From JAIBCL01 sp031411695 (lineage in GTDB: Bacteria > Verrucomicrobiota > Verrucomicrobiia > Verrucomicrobiales > Verrucomicrobiaceae), in NCBI GenBank assembly GCA_031411695.1, contig JANOBO010000155.1:1-64000 (forward strand): a stretch of DNA of 64,000 nt. The letters run 5' to 3'. The position numbers and the translations under genes are program-made. Positions 35,591 through 43,845 of this stretch are shown piece by piece; position 1 is the stretch's first letter; each line of letters begins with the position of its first letter. The notes under the pieces are model-generated. The model saw only the letters and a program-made list of their open reading frames with translations, was not told the origin of the DNA and did no database searches.

Positions 35591-35655
35591 AGTGGTGCAA
35601 GCCGCTGGCTTGCGGCCATGATCGATGACTGCAACCGAGTCGGTTGCACCACTTT
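35589..35655 (+). repeat. REPIN, GTGG family A, filling the panC-nadB junction
   Basis: The direct unit 35589-35613 begins within the panC stop codon (TAA at 35588-35590). The inverted unit 35631-35655 (GCAACCG-AGT-CGGTTGC then ACCACTTT) ends one base before the nadB ATG at 35656. The entire spacer between the two genes is therefore repeat sequence. Confidence 0.9.
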
Positions 35656-37260
35656 ATGAAGGAATACGATTTCATCGTTGTCGGCACGGGAGCGGGCGGT
35701 CTGAGCGCGGCGCTGCATGCGGCGGAGCACGGCCGCGTGGTGGTGCTGACGAAGCGCGGCGTGGACGACTCAAACTCGACCTGGGCGCAGGGCGGCATCG
35801 CGTGCGTGCAGAGCGAGGAAGACTCCATCGAGCAGCATGTGAGCGACACACTCATCGCCGGCGGGGGCCTGTGCAACGAGTCGGCGGTGCGCACCATCGT
35901 CACGGAGGGCCCCGCGCGGATCGAGGAGCTGGTGAAGTGGGGCGTTCACTTTGATCAACGCGAGGCGACGGACGGGCACCTGGAATTCGACCTCACCCGC
36001 GAGGGCGGCCACACCCGGCGGCGCGTGCTGCATTCGCGCGATGCCACAGGTCGTGAGCTGACAGAGAAGCTGATCGCTGCGGTGCGGGCGCATCCGAACA
36101 TCGAAGTGCTCGAGGAACACTTTGCCATCGACCTCATCACAACCGCGAAGCTCGGTCATGTGGCGGAGGATCGCGTGCTCGGACTTTATGTGCTCGATGA
36201 GAAAAGCGGCGAGGTGGAGACCTTCCGATCGGACCGCGTGATCCTCGCGACGGGCGGCTGCGGGCGAGTTTATCTTTATACAACGAACCCGCAGATCGCG
36301 ACCGGCGACGGGGTGGCGATGGCTTGGCGGGCGGGCGCGGCGGTGTCGAACATGGAGTTCATCCAGTTTCATCCGACGTGCCTCTACCATGCGGAGAACC
36401 GCTCCTTTCTCATCACCGAAGCGATGCGCGGCGAAGGTGCGCGGCTTGTGGACAAGGAAGGCAACGAATTCATGCAGAAGTACGACGAGCGCGGGTCTCT
36501 CGCGCCGCGTGACATCGTGGCCCGCGCGATCGACCACGAGATCAAGCGCACTGGCGGACCCTGCGTGTATCTCGACATCAGCCACAAGCCGGCAGAGTTC
36601 ATCATCGAGCACTTCCCCAACATCCACCGCGCCTGCCTCGAGCTGGACATCGACATCACCAAGCAGCCGATCCCCGTGGTGCCTGCCGCGCATTATCAAT
36701 GCGGCGGCGTGCTCACTGACATCAACGGAGCCACGACGATCCGCGGACTGGCCGCCGTGGGCGAGGTGGGCTGCACGGGCCTGCACGGCGCGAACCGCCT
36801 CGCCAGCAACTCGCTGCTCGAGTGCCTCGTCGTCTCGAAGCGCGCGGTCGATTTCATTTTGCAAAAGCTCCCCGTCGGCAAGACGCAGACACAGAGCTAC
36901 GAGATCCCGCTGTGGAAACGCGGTGACGCGCAGGACGTGGACGAACTCGTGGTCATCTACCACAACTGGGACGAGATCCGCCGGCTGATGTGGGACTATG
37001 TCTCCATCGTGCGCACCAACAAACGGCTCCAACGCGCGGCCGCGCGGCTGCGAAACCTGAAGCGCGAGGTGCAGGAGTTTTACTGGAACTTCCGCATCAC
37101 CAGCGAGCTCCTCGAACTGCGAAACCTCGTCGAGACCGCGACACTCATCGTCGATTGCGCTGTGCGCCGTCAGGAAAGCCGCGGGCTGCATTACACGCTG
37201 GATTTCCCGGCTCCAAATCACTCCCGGCCGCCGACAGACACGGTCCTGCGGCGATATTGA
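35656..37260 (+). CDS. nadB: L-aspartate oxidase
   Basis: 534 residues from the ATG at 35656; a TTG 12 bases upstream lies in the REPIN and is not preferred. FAD-binding GTGAGGLSAALHAA (10-23), TWAQGGIACV, RREG-type EGGHTRRRVLHSRDATG, FIQFHPTCLY, PRDIVARAI, AAHYQCGGVLTD and GLHGANRLASNSLLECLV all match NadB. It oxidises aspartate to iminoaspartate in NAD synthesis. No Shine-Dalgarno sequence is visible because the REPIN runs up to the start codon. Confidence 0.95.
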   Translation: MKEYDFIVVGTGAGGLSAALHAAEHGRVVVLTKRGVDDSNSTWAQGGIACVQSEEDSIEQHVSDTLIAGGGLCNESAVRTIVTEGPARIEELVKWGVHFDQREATDGHLEFDLTREGGHTRRRVLHSRDATGRELTEKLIAAVRAHPNIEVLEEHFAIDLITTAKLGHVAEDRVLGLYVLDEKSGEVETFRSDRVILATGGCGRVYLYTTNPQIATGDGVAMAWRAGAAVSNMEFIQFHPTCLYHAENRSFLITEAMRGEGARLVDKEGNEFMQKYDERGSLAPRDIVARAIDHEIKRTGGPCVYLDISHKPAEFIIEHFPNIHRACLELDIDITKQPIPVVPAAHYQCGGVLTDINGATTIRGLAAVGEVGCTGLHGANRLASNSLLECLVVSKRAVDFILQKLPVGKTQTQSYEIPLWKRGDAQDVDELVVIYHNWDEIRRLMWDYVSIVRTNKRLQRAAARLRNLKREVQEFYWNFRITSELLELRNLVETATLIVDCAVRRQESRGLHYTLDFPAPNHSRPPTDTVLRRY

Positions 37261-37479
37261 CGAGCCCCTGCGTTGGTCTGATTTTCGGCTGACAGAACCC
37301 AACCGCCGCCTCGTTTTGTGGGTCCGATTTCCCCGGCTCGTCGTATGGCATCCGAGAAGCGTCGTGCCAACGGATTCAACGGGTCGTTCAACGATGTTAA
37401 CCACATCAGAAATTATCACACGGAAAGGATTGCCCCGAGGCGACCTGATTTGCTAAGCTTTAAAAAAACGGAAAACTGA

Positions 37480-38394
37480 ATGGTCGATAAACACACAGCC
37501 GCAGCATTGGCAACGGTGATCGTGCTCTCCGCGACGGCGGGCGCGCAGACGTTCTCGCCATCCTCCGCCTCGGTGTCCCGTGATCGCTCGCTGCCGACGC
37601 TGAAGCTCACGCAAAAAGGCGGGAAACCCGTGGCGGCCCCATTGCCGAGAGTCTTCGTGCCCACGCTGCCGCGCACGGCCTACACGCGCTATCCATGGAA
37701 GACTGATATTGTGGCGACGGTGTTTTGGGTGGGCGAGATGCCCACGGAAAACAATCCAACGCCGAATCACCAAAGCTCGTGGGACACGGAGTGGGCGAAG
37801 AACTACGGCGGCTTTGACGATCCCGATCCGTTGCAGCGCGGGCGCGATTTCTGTCCGGTGAAGTTCAAGCCGGGCTTGAATCCATTTTACGTGGCGCTGC
37901 CCTACAACGATCTCATCAATTACAAGACCACGAAGCCTGAGGCGGCGACGATCATCCCGTGGTTCAAGGAGCGCTTTGTGAAGGCCGGCAAGAGCGTGCT
38001 GAAGGGACAGTGGATCGCCATCCGCTACGGCAATCAAGTGTGCTACGCGCAATGGGAGGACTGCGGCCCGTGGGTGACGGACGACGCGGCGTATGTGTTT
38101 GGAAACGCCCGCCCGAAGAACACGGAGAACAATGGCGGCGCGGGAATCGATCTCTCACCCGCAGTGCGGGACTTCCTCGGCATCTCAAGCGGAAGGAAGT
38201 GCGACTGGCGTTTTGTCGATCTGAACGAGGTGCCCGACGGGCCGTGGCGGAGTCTGGGCCAGAACAATCACTTCGTTCAGAACAAGACGAAGGCCGCCAC
38301 GCAGCAGAACGAGATGCTCGCGTCCAGGCTCGAGGAACTGCGGCGTATGCGCGACGAGTACTTCAAGAAGAACGGGAGCCAGTATCTGCGGTAA
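37480..38394 (+). CDS. Secreted hypothetical protein with a possible double-psi beta-barrel
   Basis: 304 residues with a signal peptide (MVDKHTAAALATVIVLSATA, cleavage near GAQ). The middle part reads NPFYVALPYNDL, GQWIAIRYGNQVCYAQWEDC, GPWVTDDAAYVFG and GAGIDLSPAVRDFLGI. This is the kind of G-P...I-D-L-S-x-A-V pattern seen in RlpA/expansin-like barrels. Two cysteines could form a disulfide. The C-terminus is a charged helix (ASRLEELRRMRDEYFKK). A cell-wall role is only suggested. Confidence 0.6.
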   Translation: MVDKHTAAALATVIVLSATAGAQTFSPSSASVSRDRSLPTLKLTQKGGKPVAAPLPRVFVPTLPRTAYTRYPWKTDIVATVFWVGEMPTENNPTPNHQSSWDTEWAKNYGGFDDPDPLQRGRDFCPVKFKPGLNPFYVALPYNDLINYKTTKPEAATIIPWFKERFVKAGKSVLKGQWIAIRYGNQVCYAQWEDCGPWVTDDAAYVFGNARPKNTENNGGAGIDLSPAVRDFLGISSGRKCDWRFVDLNEVPDGPWRSLGQNNHFVQNKTKAATQQNEMLASRLEELRRMRDEYFKKNGSQYLR

Positions 38395-38671
38395 TGACGG
38401 GGCAGTGAGCACTCCGCGCCTCGCGGGTGTGCGAGAGACGCGGCAGCACCGTCTTGATGCATGCGCTGCTTGCATTCCTCAGGGATGCGCGCGGCAGCTA
38501 ACGGCGAGGCTGCGGGTCGGACCGGTGGTTCCCGCTCGCAAAGCCTCTCTCCACCACCGGCTACCGGCTGGCAAGCCTCCGGCTTGAAACATGAACGCGG
38601 TTCTTGCTCGCACGAGCAAGGCGGGAGAACAATTTGGCGAACCTCGCCTTGATCCGCGCTTCCTGGCCCGG
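38395..38671. other. Convergent intergenic region with palindromic sequence
   Basis: Between two converging genes. It contains several short dyads (for example ACCGGTGG with CCACCGG around 38520-38565, and GCTTGCAT/ATGCATGCGC around 38456-38475) and REP-like debris GGCAAGCCTCCGGCTTGAAA at 38570-38589. No gene is supported. A terminator function is plausible but no clear stem with a T-run is seen. Confidence 0.4.
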
Positions 38672-39109
38672 TCACTTCACCTCAAAGATCGCCTCCACCT
38701 CGACGGCGGCTCCTGTGGGAAGCTGCGCAAAGCCGAGCGCGCTGCGGGCATGAAAGCCATCACCGCTCTTCCCGAAGATCTCATGCAGCAGGTCGGATGC
38801 GCCGTTGATGACGAGGTGCTGCTCGTTGAACTCGAGCGTGGAGTTCACGCAGCCGAGCACCTTGATCACACGCAGGCCGTCGAGTGTGCCGTGCGTGTCC
38901 CACACGGAGCGGAGGATTTTCTCCGCACAGTTTTTCGCGGCGGCGTAGCCTTCCTCGACACTGGTCTCGGCGCCGAGCTTTCCCTTGAGATCACTGACGT
39001 GGCCCGAGGTAATAAGCTGGCTGCCGCTGCGGATGCATAGGTTCAGGTAGCCGGGCGCGGCCTTTTCAAACTTGATGCCGAGGTCTTCGGCTTGTCGCTG
39101 GGGCGTCAT
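38672..39109 (-). CDS. RidA/YjgF family protein
   Basis: 145 residues. Family features: LITSGHVSDLKGKLG, VEEGYAAAKNCAEKILRSV, VIKVLGCVNSTLEF and the C-terminal VEVEAIFEVK. The longer form (YjgF-like 'RidA family, ~150 aa') uses these residues to hydrolyse reactive enamines and imines in some members. The Arg that defines active RidA proper is not clearly placed, so deaminase activity is uncertain. It follows the TPR gene by 15 bases. Confidence 0.85.
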   Translation of the reverse strand: MTPQRQAEDLGIKFEKAAPGYLNLCIRSGSQLITSGHVSDLKGKLGAETSVEEGYAAAKNCAEKILRSVWDTHGTLDGLRVIKVLGCVNSTLEFNEQHLVINGASDLLHEIFGKSGDGFHARSALGFAQLPTGAAVEVEAIFEVK

Positions 39110-39124
39110 GGTGGGCTGCAGGAG

Positions 39125-40531
39125 TTAGGAGTACGATTCCTCCACGCGCTTGGCGACGTCCTTGTAGCCGTAGTCGCTGTTGTAGATCTCCTTCAGAGCC
39201 TCGAGGTATTGCTCCTTCTTCCCCATCTTGTTGCTGACCATGGCCAACTCGTAGAGCACGTCCTTCTTCGTCGCGTCCATGATGGCCAGCTCCCTCACGA
39301 TCTCGGAGAACTGGCTTTCGGCCAGGTCGTTCATGTTCTTCCGCTCGAAGCAACGGCCCAGCATGATGATGGCCTTGGCACGAAGATGGGGATTGCTCTT
39401 CGCCTGCTGGAGGTGGGGGATGGCCTCGGTGTACATGCCGGCATAAAAGAAGGCGGAACCAAGGTCGTATTGAAACTGCTTGTCGGTCGGGTTGCGGTCC
39501 ACGCGCGCCTTTGCCTCGGCGATGACGACGGCGCTGCGCTGACGTTTGATGTCGGCGATTTGCGCGCGCTTCTCCTCGATGTCCGGTGAGGAAGGATCGG
39601 ACTCGATCTCGGATTCCATGCGCTCGATATTCAGGTCGGCCACCTTGTCCTGCACCATTTCGATCTTCCGCTGCATGGCCACGTCACCGGGGTTCAGCGT
39701 GAGCGCGTAATTGTAAAACGACAGGGCGGTCTCGAGATCCTCCAGCCGCTCATAGATGTCCGCCATGCGCTTGACGATGTTGACGTTGGTGTTGTCCTTG
39801 TCGTAATCAGCGATGAGTTCGGCGAGCAGCGCCTCCATCTGCTCGCGGGTCATGCCCTGCTTGGTCATGAGCTCCATCTTGTTCGCCTCGTCGGTGCTCT
39901 TCATCGCCTTGCGGAAGTCGCCTTCCTGGTTCCAGCCTTGACGTAGGATGGAGGTGCGCGCGGCGGAGTCCTTGTCGCCCTTCACGGCGTTCATGTCGCG
40001 CGGGTCCACCTTCACGATGTGGCGGTAAACCTCGCCGGCCTTCTCCGGCAGTTCGTGGGCCATGTAGTGCTCCGCCAGCCGGTGCATGTTCTTTGTGTTC
40101 TCAGGGTGCCCTTCACGGATGGTCTCCAGCGCGAATGCGGCGAGATCCATGATGCGGAGACGGATGGCCTGGTCATACAGCGTCTGGTTGGCGCTGACGT
40201 TGTAGGGGTCCTTCTGGAACACGTTGTCCTCGAGGTCATTGATCTGCTCGAGAGGATCCTTCTTGGAGCCGCCTTTGAAGAGCGCCATGCCGCCTCCAAA
40301 GCTCAGGCCTTTCTTCTGGCCCTTGATCCGCTCTGCCTCCGCGCGGCGCACGAGCTGGCGGCCATCCATGAAACCGACGTGCGCTTTCACGATCGGCAGC
40401 ACGAGGCTCACCACGTAGTCCCAGTTGCGCTGCTCAAATGAAATCAGGCCTTTCTTCCACAGGTTGGCAAACTTGGGATCCAGGTCTTCGGGTTTGATGA
40501 TGGCTTGTTCGGATTCGTTGGGGGTGCTCAC
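39125..40531 (-). CDS. Tetratricopeptide-repeat protein
   Basis: 468 residues, GTG start at 40531 (MSTPNESEQA...). Several TPR-like helix pairs are visible (LAEHYMAHELPEKAGEVYRH, ADIYERLEDLETALSFYNYA, LGSAFFYAGMYTEAIPHLQQ, ALEKIYN-like end) with a charged coiled segment near 290-345. No enzyme domain and no signal peptide, so a cytoplasmic scaffold is inferred. It lies in a minus-strand run with the small membrane protein upstream and RidA downstream. Confidence 0.75.
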   Translation of the reverse strand: MSTPNESEQAIIKPEDLDPKFANLWKKGLISFEQRNWDYVVSLVLPIVKAHVGFMDGRQLVRRAEAERIKGQKKGLSFGGGMALFKGGSKKDPLEQINDLEDNVFQKDPYNVSANQTLYDQAIRLRIMDLAAFALETIREGHPENTKNMHRLAEHYMAHELPEKAGEVYRHIVKVDPRDMNAVKGDKDSAARTSILRQGWNQEGDFRKAMKSTDEANKMELMTKQGMTREQMEALLAELIADYDKDNTNVNIVKRMADIYERLEDLETALSFYNYALTLNPGDVAMQRKIEMVQDKVADLNIERMESEIESDPSSPDIEEKRAQIADIKRQRSAVVIAEAKARVDRNPTDKQFQYDLGSAFFYAGMYTEAIPHLQQAKSNPHLRAKAIIMLGRCFERKNMNDLAESQFSEIVRELAIMDATKKDVLYELAMVSNKMGKKEQYLEALKEIYNSDYGYKDVAKRVEESYS

Positions 40532-40571
40532 GGTTGGTTCTCCTTTTGAAACGGTTTTTCGGGCCTCGATG

Positions 40572-40736
40572 CTACTTTTTCCCGGCGGGATTGACCAGCG
40601 AAACCAGTGCTCCCAGCTCCTCTTTCACGCCTTGTGTGAATCCCGCGACGCTGAAGCCGTGCTCAAAGAGCACCATCCAGCAGAACGTGGCTGCCACAAA
40701 GGCGATGATCCAGAGGGCTTTTGAAAGCAAACGCAT
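40572..40736 (-). CDS. Small single-pass membrane protein
   Basis: 54 residues (MRLLSKALWIIAFVAATFCW as first 20). One membrane segment (about 7-27) is followed by a short tail ending NPAGKK. It starts 36 bases before the next gene on the same strand and ends 40 bases before the TPR start, so it is probably in that operon. No family recognised. Confidence 0.5.
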   Translation of the reverse strand: MRLLSKALWIIAFVAATFCWMVLFEHGFSVAGFTQGVKEELGALVSLVNPAGKK

Positions 40737-40877
40737 AGTAACCCGGCGGGGGGCGCGAACTTATGATGCAAATCCGGCACCAGTCCAGCGGGACTTCGTC
40801 CTCCACCACACGCTGTACGACGGGGCCGGATGCGATGGTTGCGCGCGGTGGGAAACGTCCGTAGCTTCGCCGCATTC

Positions 40878-43040
40878 ATGCCCCGCAGACCTTTCACTTT
40901 ATCCGTCCGCCGGACCGCGCTTCTCGCATTGGCGCTGCTCCCGGCCTGCGGAAAACAAGAGGACCCGAGGGCGCGGGAAAGCACCACGGAAGCAGCGGCC
41001 GAAACAGCCCGGGCGGCGGACGCGAAGGCTTTGTCGAAGAAGCTCGCAGCCTTCACCGGCGCCCGCACAAAGGTCGTCTGGTCACAGTATCAAAAGGACA
41101 CGGCCACCGACCCACGCTCAAACAACACCGGCCATCTCCTCATGGGCCTCGACACTCAAGATCCCCTCGGCGCGCGGGCCGTGAGCGCAAAGCCTGACAA
41201 CTACACCCGGCCCATTCTCAGCAGCGACGGGGAAACGATTCTCTTCACGCAGAAGACCGTCACTTGGGACGCACAGGATGCGAAGCACTACTCCGTCTCC
41301 ATCCTGCGCACCGATTGGAAAGGCAGCGCGCCCAGCAAGATCAACGACGGCTATGCGGTGGATACTTGGAAGGATCCGAAGACCCGCATCGAGTGGGTCT
41401 ATGCGGTGCGGGACATCATCGCGTCTCCCGCAGTCTCGCTTCAGGCGAAAAAGCTCATCCGCTTTCAGCTCGATCATCCTGACGAGGAGGAGCTCGTCTG
41501 GGATCAGACCCCTGTGTCGCCGGATAACATCCAGCTCTCACGCAATGGCCGCAGGGCCAGCGGCCAGTTCCCCTGGCCGGACGCAGGTCACTTCGTGCTT
41601 GGGGAAACGAGCACGTTCACAAAGCGCGGCACAGGGTCATGGCCGTCCCTCGCGCCGGACAACAGTTACGTCTCATGGATTCTCGATGATCAGAACCAGA
41701 ACCTCACCCTGTTCCCCGCAGACGATGCCGCGCCGTGGTCCGTGCCGCTCACCGCTTCGGGTGACTTGAGCAAGGGCAGCATCAATCATCCATCCTGGAG
41801 CAATCATCCGCGCTTCATCGCGCTGACCGGACCGTATCTCCCGGCCGCGAATCCATCCGAGGGCAGCGCCATCGGCACTGGCGGCTTGTCGTCCGAGGTC
41901 TTCATCGGCAAGTTCAGCGAAAAGCTCGACCAGATCGAAGACTGGTTCCGCATCACCGACAACGCGCTGAACGACAACTACCCCGATGTCTGGATCGAAG
42001 GCGGGGACACCGCCGCTCTGGCAACGTTTGCGCAGGCATCCGACGCGCCGCCAGCCGCGCCCGTCACGCCTTGGCCTGCGAGCCAAGAGGGCCTCGTCTT
42101 CCTCTGGCAGCGCGGAGATGCGAAGAACCACCTCGCGCTGTCCGGCGGCCGCGATCTCGACTGCACGCTCGACCTGCACGGCGCCGCGCGCTTCGGGCGC
42201 AGCCACGAGATGCTGCTCGATGCCGGCACCTTTGAGCCGAAGGCCGACGTCACCACGATCATCGCGGATGCGCTCCAGTCGGCCATGCCGCTCGCCGTCG
42301 GCTTCATCCTGCACATCGAGGGCGAGGTGAAGTCCGCCCACGGCACGCTCGCCACCTTTCCTCATCTGCGGCTCACCCTGCGGGACGGCATCATCAGCGC
42401 GGAGACTTCCTCCGGCATCATCGGCGTCGGTCCTGTGCAAGGCAGCGTGTGTCACGTCACCGCATCCGCTGGCGATACCGGCTACAGCGTCACGCTGCAG
42501 GAAGCAGACGGGAAGAGCACGACGAAAATCTCCGCAGCACGTCCTCGGCAGGCCCCAGGCCGCCCCGTGGTGGTCTCATTTGGCGGCGGCAGCGGCGCGG
42601 GCATCGGCATGTCGCACGTCACCGTCTTTGCGCGAAAGCTCACGGCCGATGAAATCCAGGCGAACGCCAGCGTGCTCGCATCCCTGCCCGTCCCGACGCT
42701 TTCCACCACGCTCAAGCTGCGCGGCAAATTGCTGCAATCCTCATCCCCGCCCGCGCCCGGCTCCGGGGGTGCGCATGGCGGTGCCCTCATCGAGTCCCTT
42801 TATGAAATCACCAAGGTCATCGAAGGCGAGGCAAGCGCGAAGCAGATCCTCGTGAGGCATTGGGCCGTCATGGATGGCAAGCCCGTGCGTGGCCTGCCCC
42901 GCAAGACCGGCCTGGAGTACGACCTGCTCGTCCAGCCCTTCAGCGATCACCCGCAGTTCAAAAGCATCCCCTGCCCTGCCCTCGATCCCAAGCCCGCACT
43001 CGAACCTTGGCTGGACATCACCACGCCGTCGGTGAGGTAA
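40878..43040 (+). CDS. Secreted lipoprotein with beta-propeller-like and LamG-like regions
   Basis: 720 residues from the ATG at 40878, chosen because it gives a lipoprotein signal with lipobox LPAC near residue 24. The N-terminal half has repeated TolB/WD40-like blades (NYTRPILSSDGETILFT, WPSLAPDNSYVSWILDDQNQ). About 430-600 resembles a concanavalin/LamG domain (LDLHGAARFG, VGFILHIEGEVKS, HVTVFARKLTADEI). The C-terminal 90 residues are unassigned. Such proteins accompany PVC polysaccharide systems; function unknown. Confidence 0.65.
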   Translation: MPRRPFTLSVRRTALLALALLPACGKQEDPRARESTTEAAAETARAADAKALSKKLAAFTGARTKVVWSQYQKDTATDPRSNNTGHLLMGLDTQDPLGARAVSAKPDNYTRPILSSDGETILFTQKTVTWDAQDAKHYSVSILRTDWKGSAPSKINDGYAVDTWKDPKTRIEWVYAVRDIIASPAVSLQAKKLIRFQLDHPDEEELVWDQTPVSPDNIQLSRNGRRASGQFPWPDAGHFVLGETSTFTKRGTGSWPSLAPDNSYVSWILDDQNQNLTLFPADDAAPWSVPLTASGDLSKGSINHPSWSNHPRFIALTGPYLPAANPSEGSAIGTGGLSSEVFIGKFSEKLDQIEDWFRITDNALNDNYPDVWIEGGDTAALATFAQASDAPPAAPVTPWPASQEGLVFLWQRGDAKNHLALSGGRDLDCTLDLHGAARFGRSHEMLLDAGTFEPKADVTTIIADALQSAMPLAVGFILHIEGEVKSAHGTLATFPHLRLTLRDGIISAETSSGIIGVGPVQGSVCHVTASAGDTGYSVTLQEADGKSTTKISAARPRQAPGRPVVVSFGGGSGAGIGMSHVTVFARKLTADEIQANASVLASLPVPTLSTTLKLRGKLLQSSSPPAPGSGGAHGGALIESLYEITKVIEGEASAKQILVRHWAVMDGKPVRGLPRKTGLEYDLLVQPFSDHPQFKSIPCPALDPKPALEPWLDITTPSVR

Positions 43041-43396
43041 GTGGGCGCTAGGTGAAGCGGATGCTGGTGCAGTGGTGGCGAACAGCACGTGGCGGCCCCC
43101 AATGCCGGATTGGTCCATGAGGGCGGAGAGGGATGCCCGCACCGAGGGGGAGTGCCATACCCACCCCCTCATCCCAGCCCTCTCCCCAAGGGAGAGGGAG
43201 CCGGATGGCGCTGCCGCGCCGGTAGCGGCGGTGAGACCCTCGTCCAAACCTGAACAGGTTGCTCAGCGCATCCGAGCAGCAGCTCGTCAGGCTCCCTCTC
43301 CCTCGGGGAGAGGGCCGGGGTGAGGCGGATTCTGTTCGTTCGCACCCAGACGTTGCGCGTTCTCATCCACCGGCTCGCCGCCTCAAGGCATCCTTG
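43041..43396. other. 356-base convergent intergenic region
   Basis: Apart from the palindromic element at 43165-43327 nothing recognisable is present. The element sits between converging transcripts, where a strong hairpin could end both. Confidence 0.5.
43165..43327. repeat. Palindromic repeat element (copy 2)
   Basis: The left arm CCCCTCATCCCAGCCCTCTC (from 43165) and right arm GGGGAGAGGGCCGGGGTGAG (from 43305) match the arms of the 9998-10211 element with a few changes. The inner AGGGAGAGGGAGC block and GGCGCTGCCGCG motif are shared, while the central part is shorter (163 against 214 bases). Confidence 0.8.
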
Positions 43397-43843
43397 CTAA
43401 AACACCAAACCCACGATACCACGCGCCGCGAGCTGGCGGTTCAGTTCCTGCGCGGCTTTGGCTCCTCGCGCGCGCAGCGCCCCGTCGGGCGCGGGAGACT
43501 CCGCGAGTTTTGTCCACGACCCGAGCATCTCGGCCCACGCTTTCGCAATGTCCTCGGGCAACCCTTCGACAGGGACTTTCGTGAACTTTTCCGCCAGGGA
43601 CTTCACCGCTTGCCGACGGTCGGCATCGGTCTCGACACTTTGCGTTTGATACCATTCCAAGATCTCGCGCATCGAGACAGCGAAGCGGTTCAGCGCCGCC
43701 TGCTCCGCGCTCGATTTGAGGATGGCCTCCTCGCGCTGCTTTCCGCCAGGCTTGCGTTTCTCCTGTTTCTTGTGGCAGGCCGTGGCCGCGAGCGCAAGGC
43801 ACGCGAGCATAACGGTGGGCGGGAGGGAGAGCCGAAACCTCAT
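43397..43843 (-). CDS. Small lipoprotein of unknown function
   Basis: 148 residues with a lipobox LAATAC (Cys23), then a Lys-rich linker (HKKQEKRKPGGKQREE) and a helical domain with no known signature. It lies 2 bases after the DUF1501 gene on the same strand, so co-transcription is likely. No homologous family recognised. Confidence 0.6.
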   Translation of the reverse strand: MRFRLSLPPTVMLACLALAATACHKKQEKRKPGGKQREEAILKSSAEQAALNRFAVSMREILEWYQTQSVETDADRRQAVKSLAEKFTKVPVEGLPEDIAKAWAEMLGSWTKLAESPAPDGALRARGAKAAQELNRQLAARGIVGLVF

Positions 43844-43845
43844 CG

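Noticed and set aside
35644..35655. TTG start for nadB
   Set aside because: It lies in the REPIN right arm; the ATG at 35656 fits the family N-terminus.
35770..37419. 549-codon minus-strand frame over nadB
   Set aside because: Shadow of nadB; no domain.
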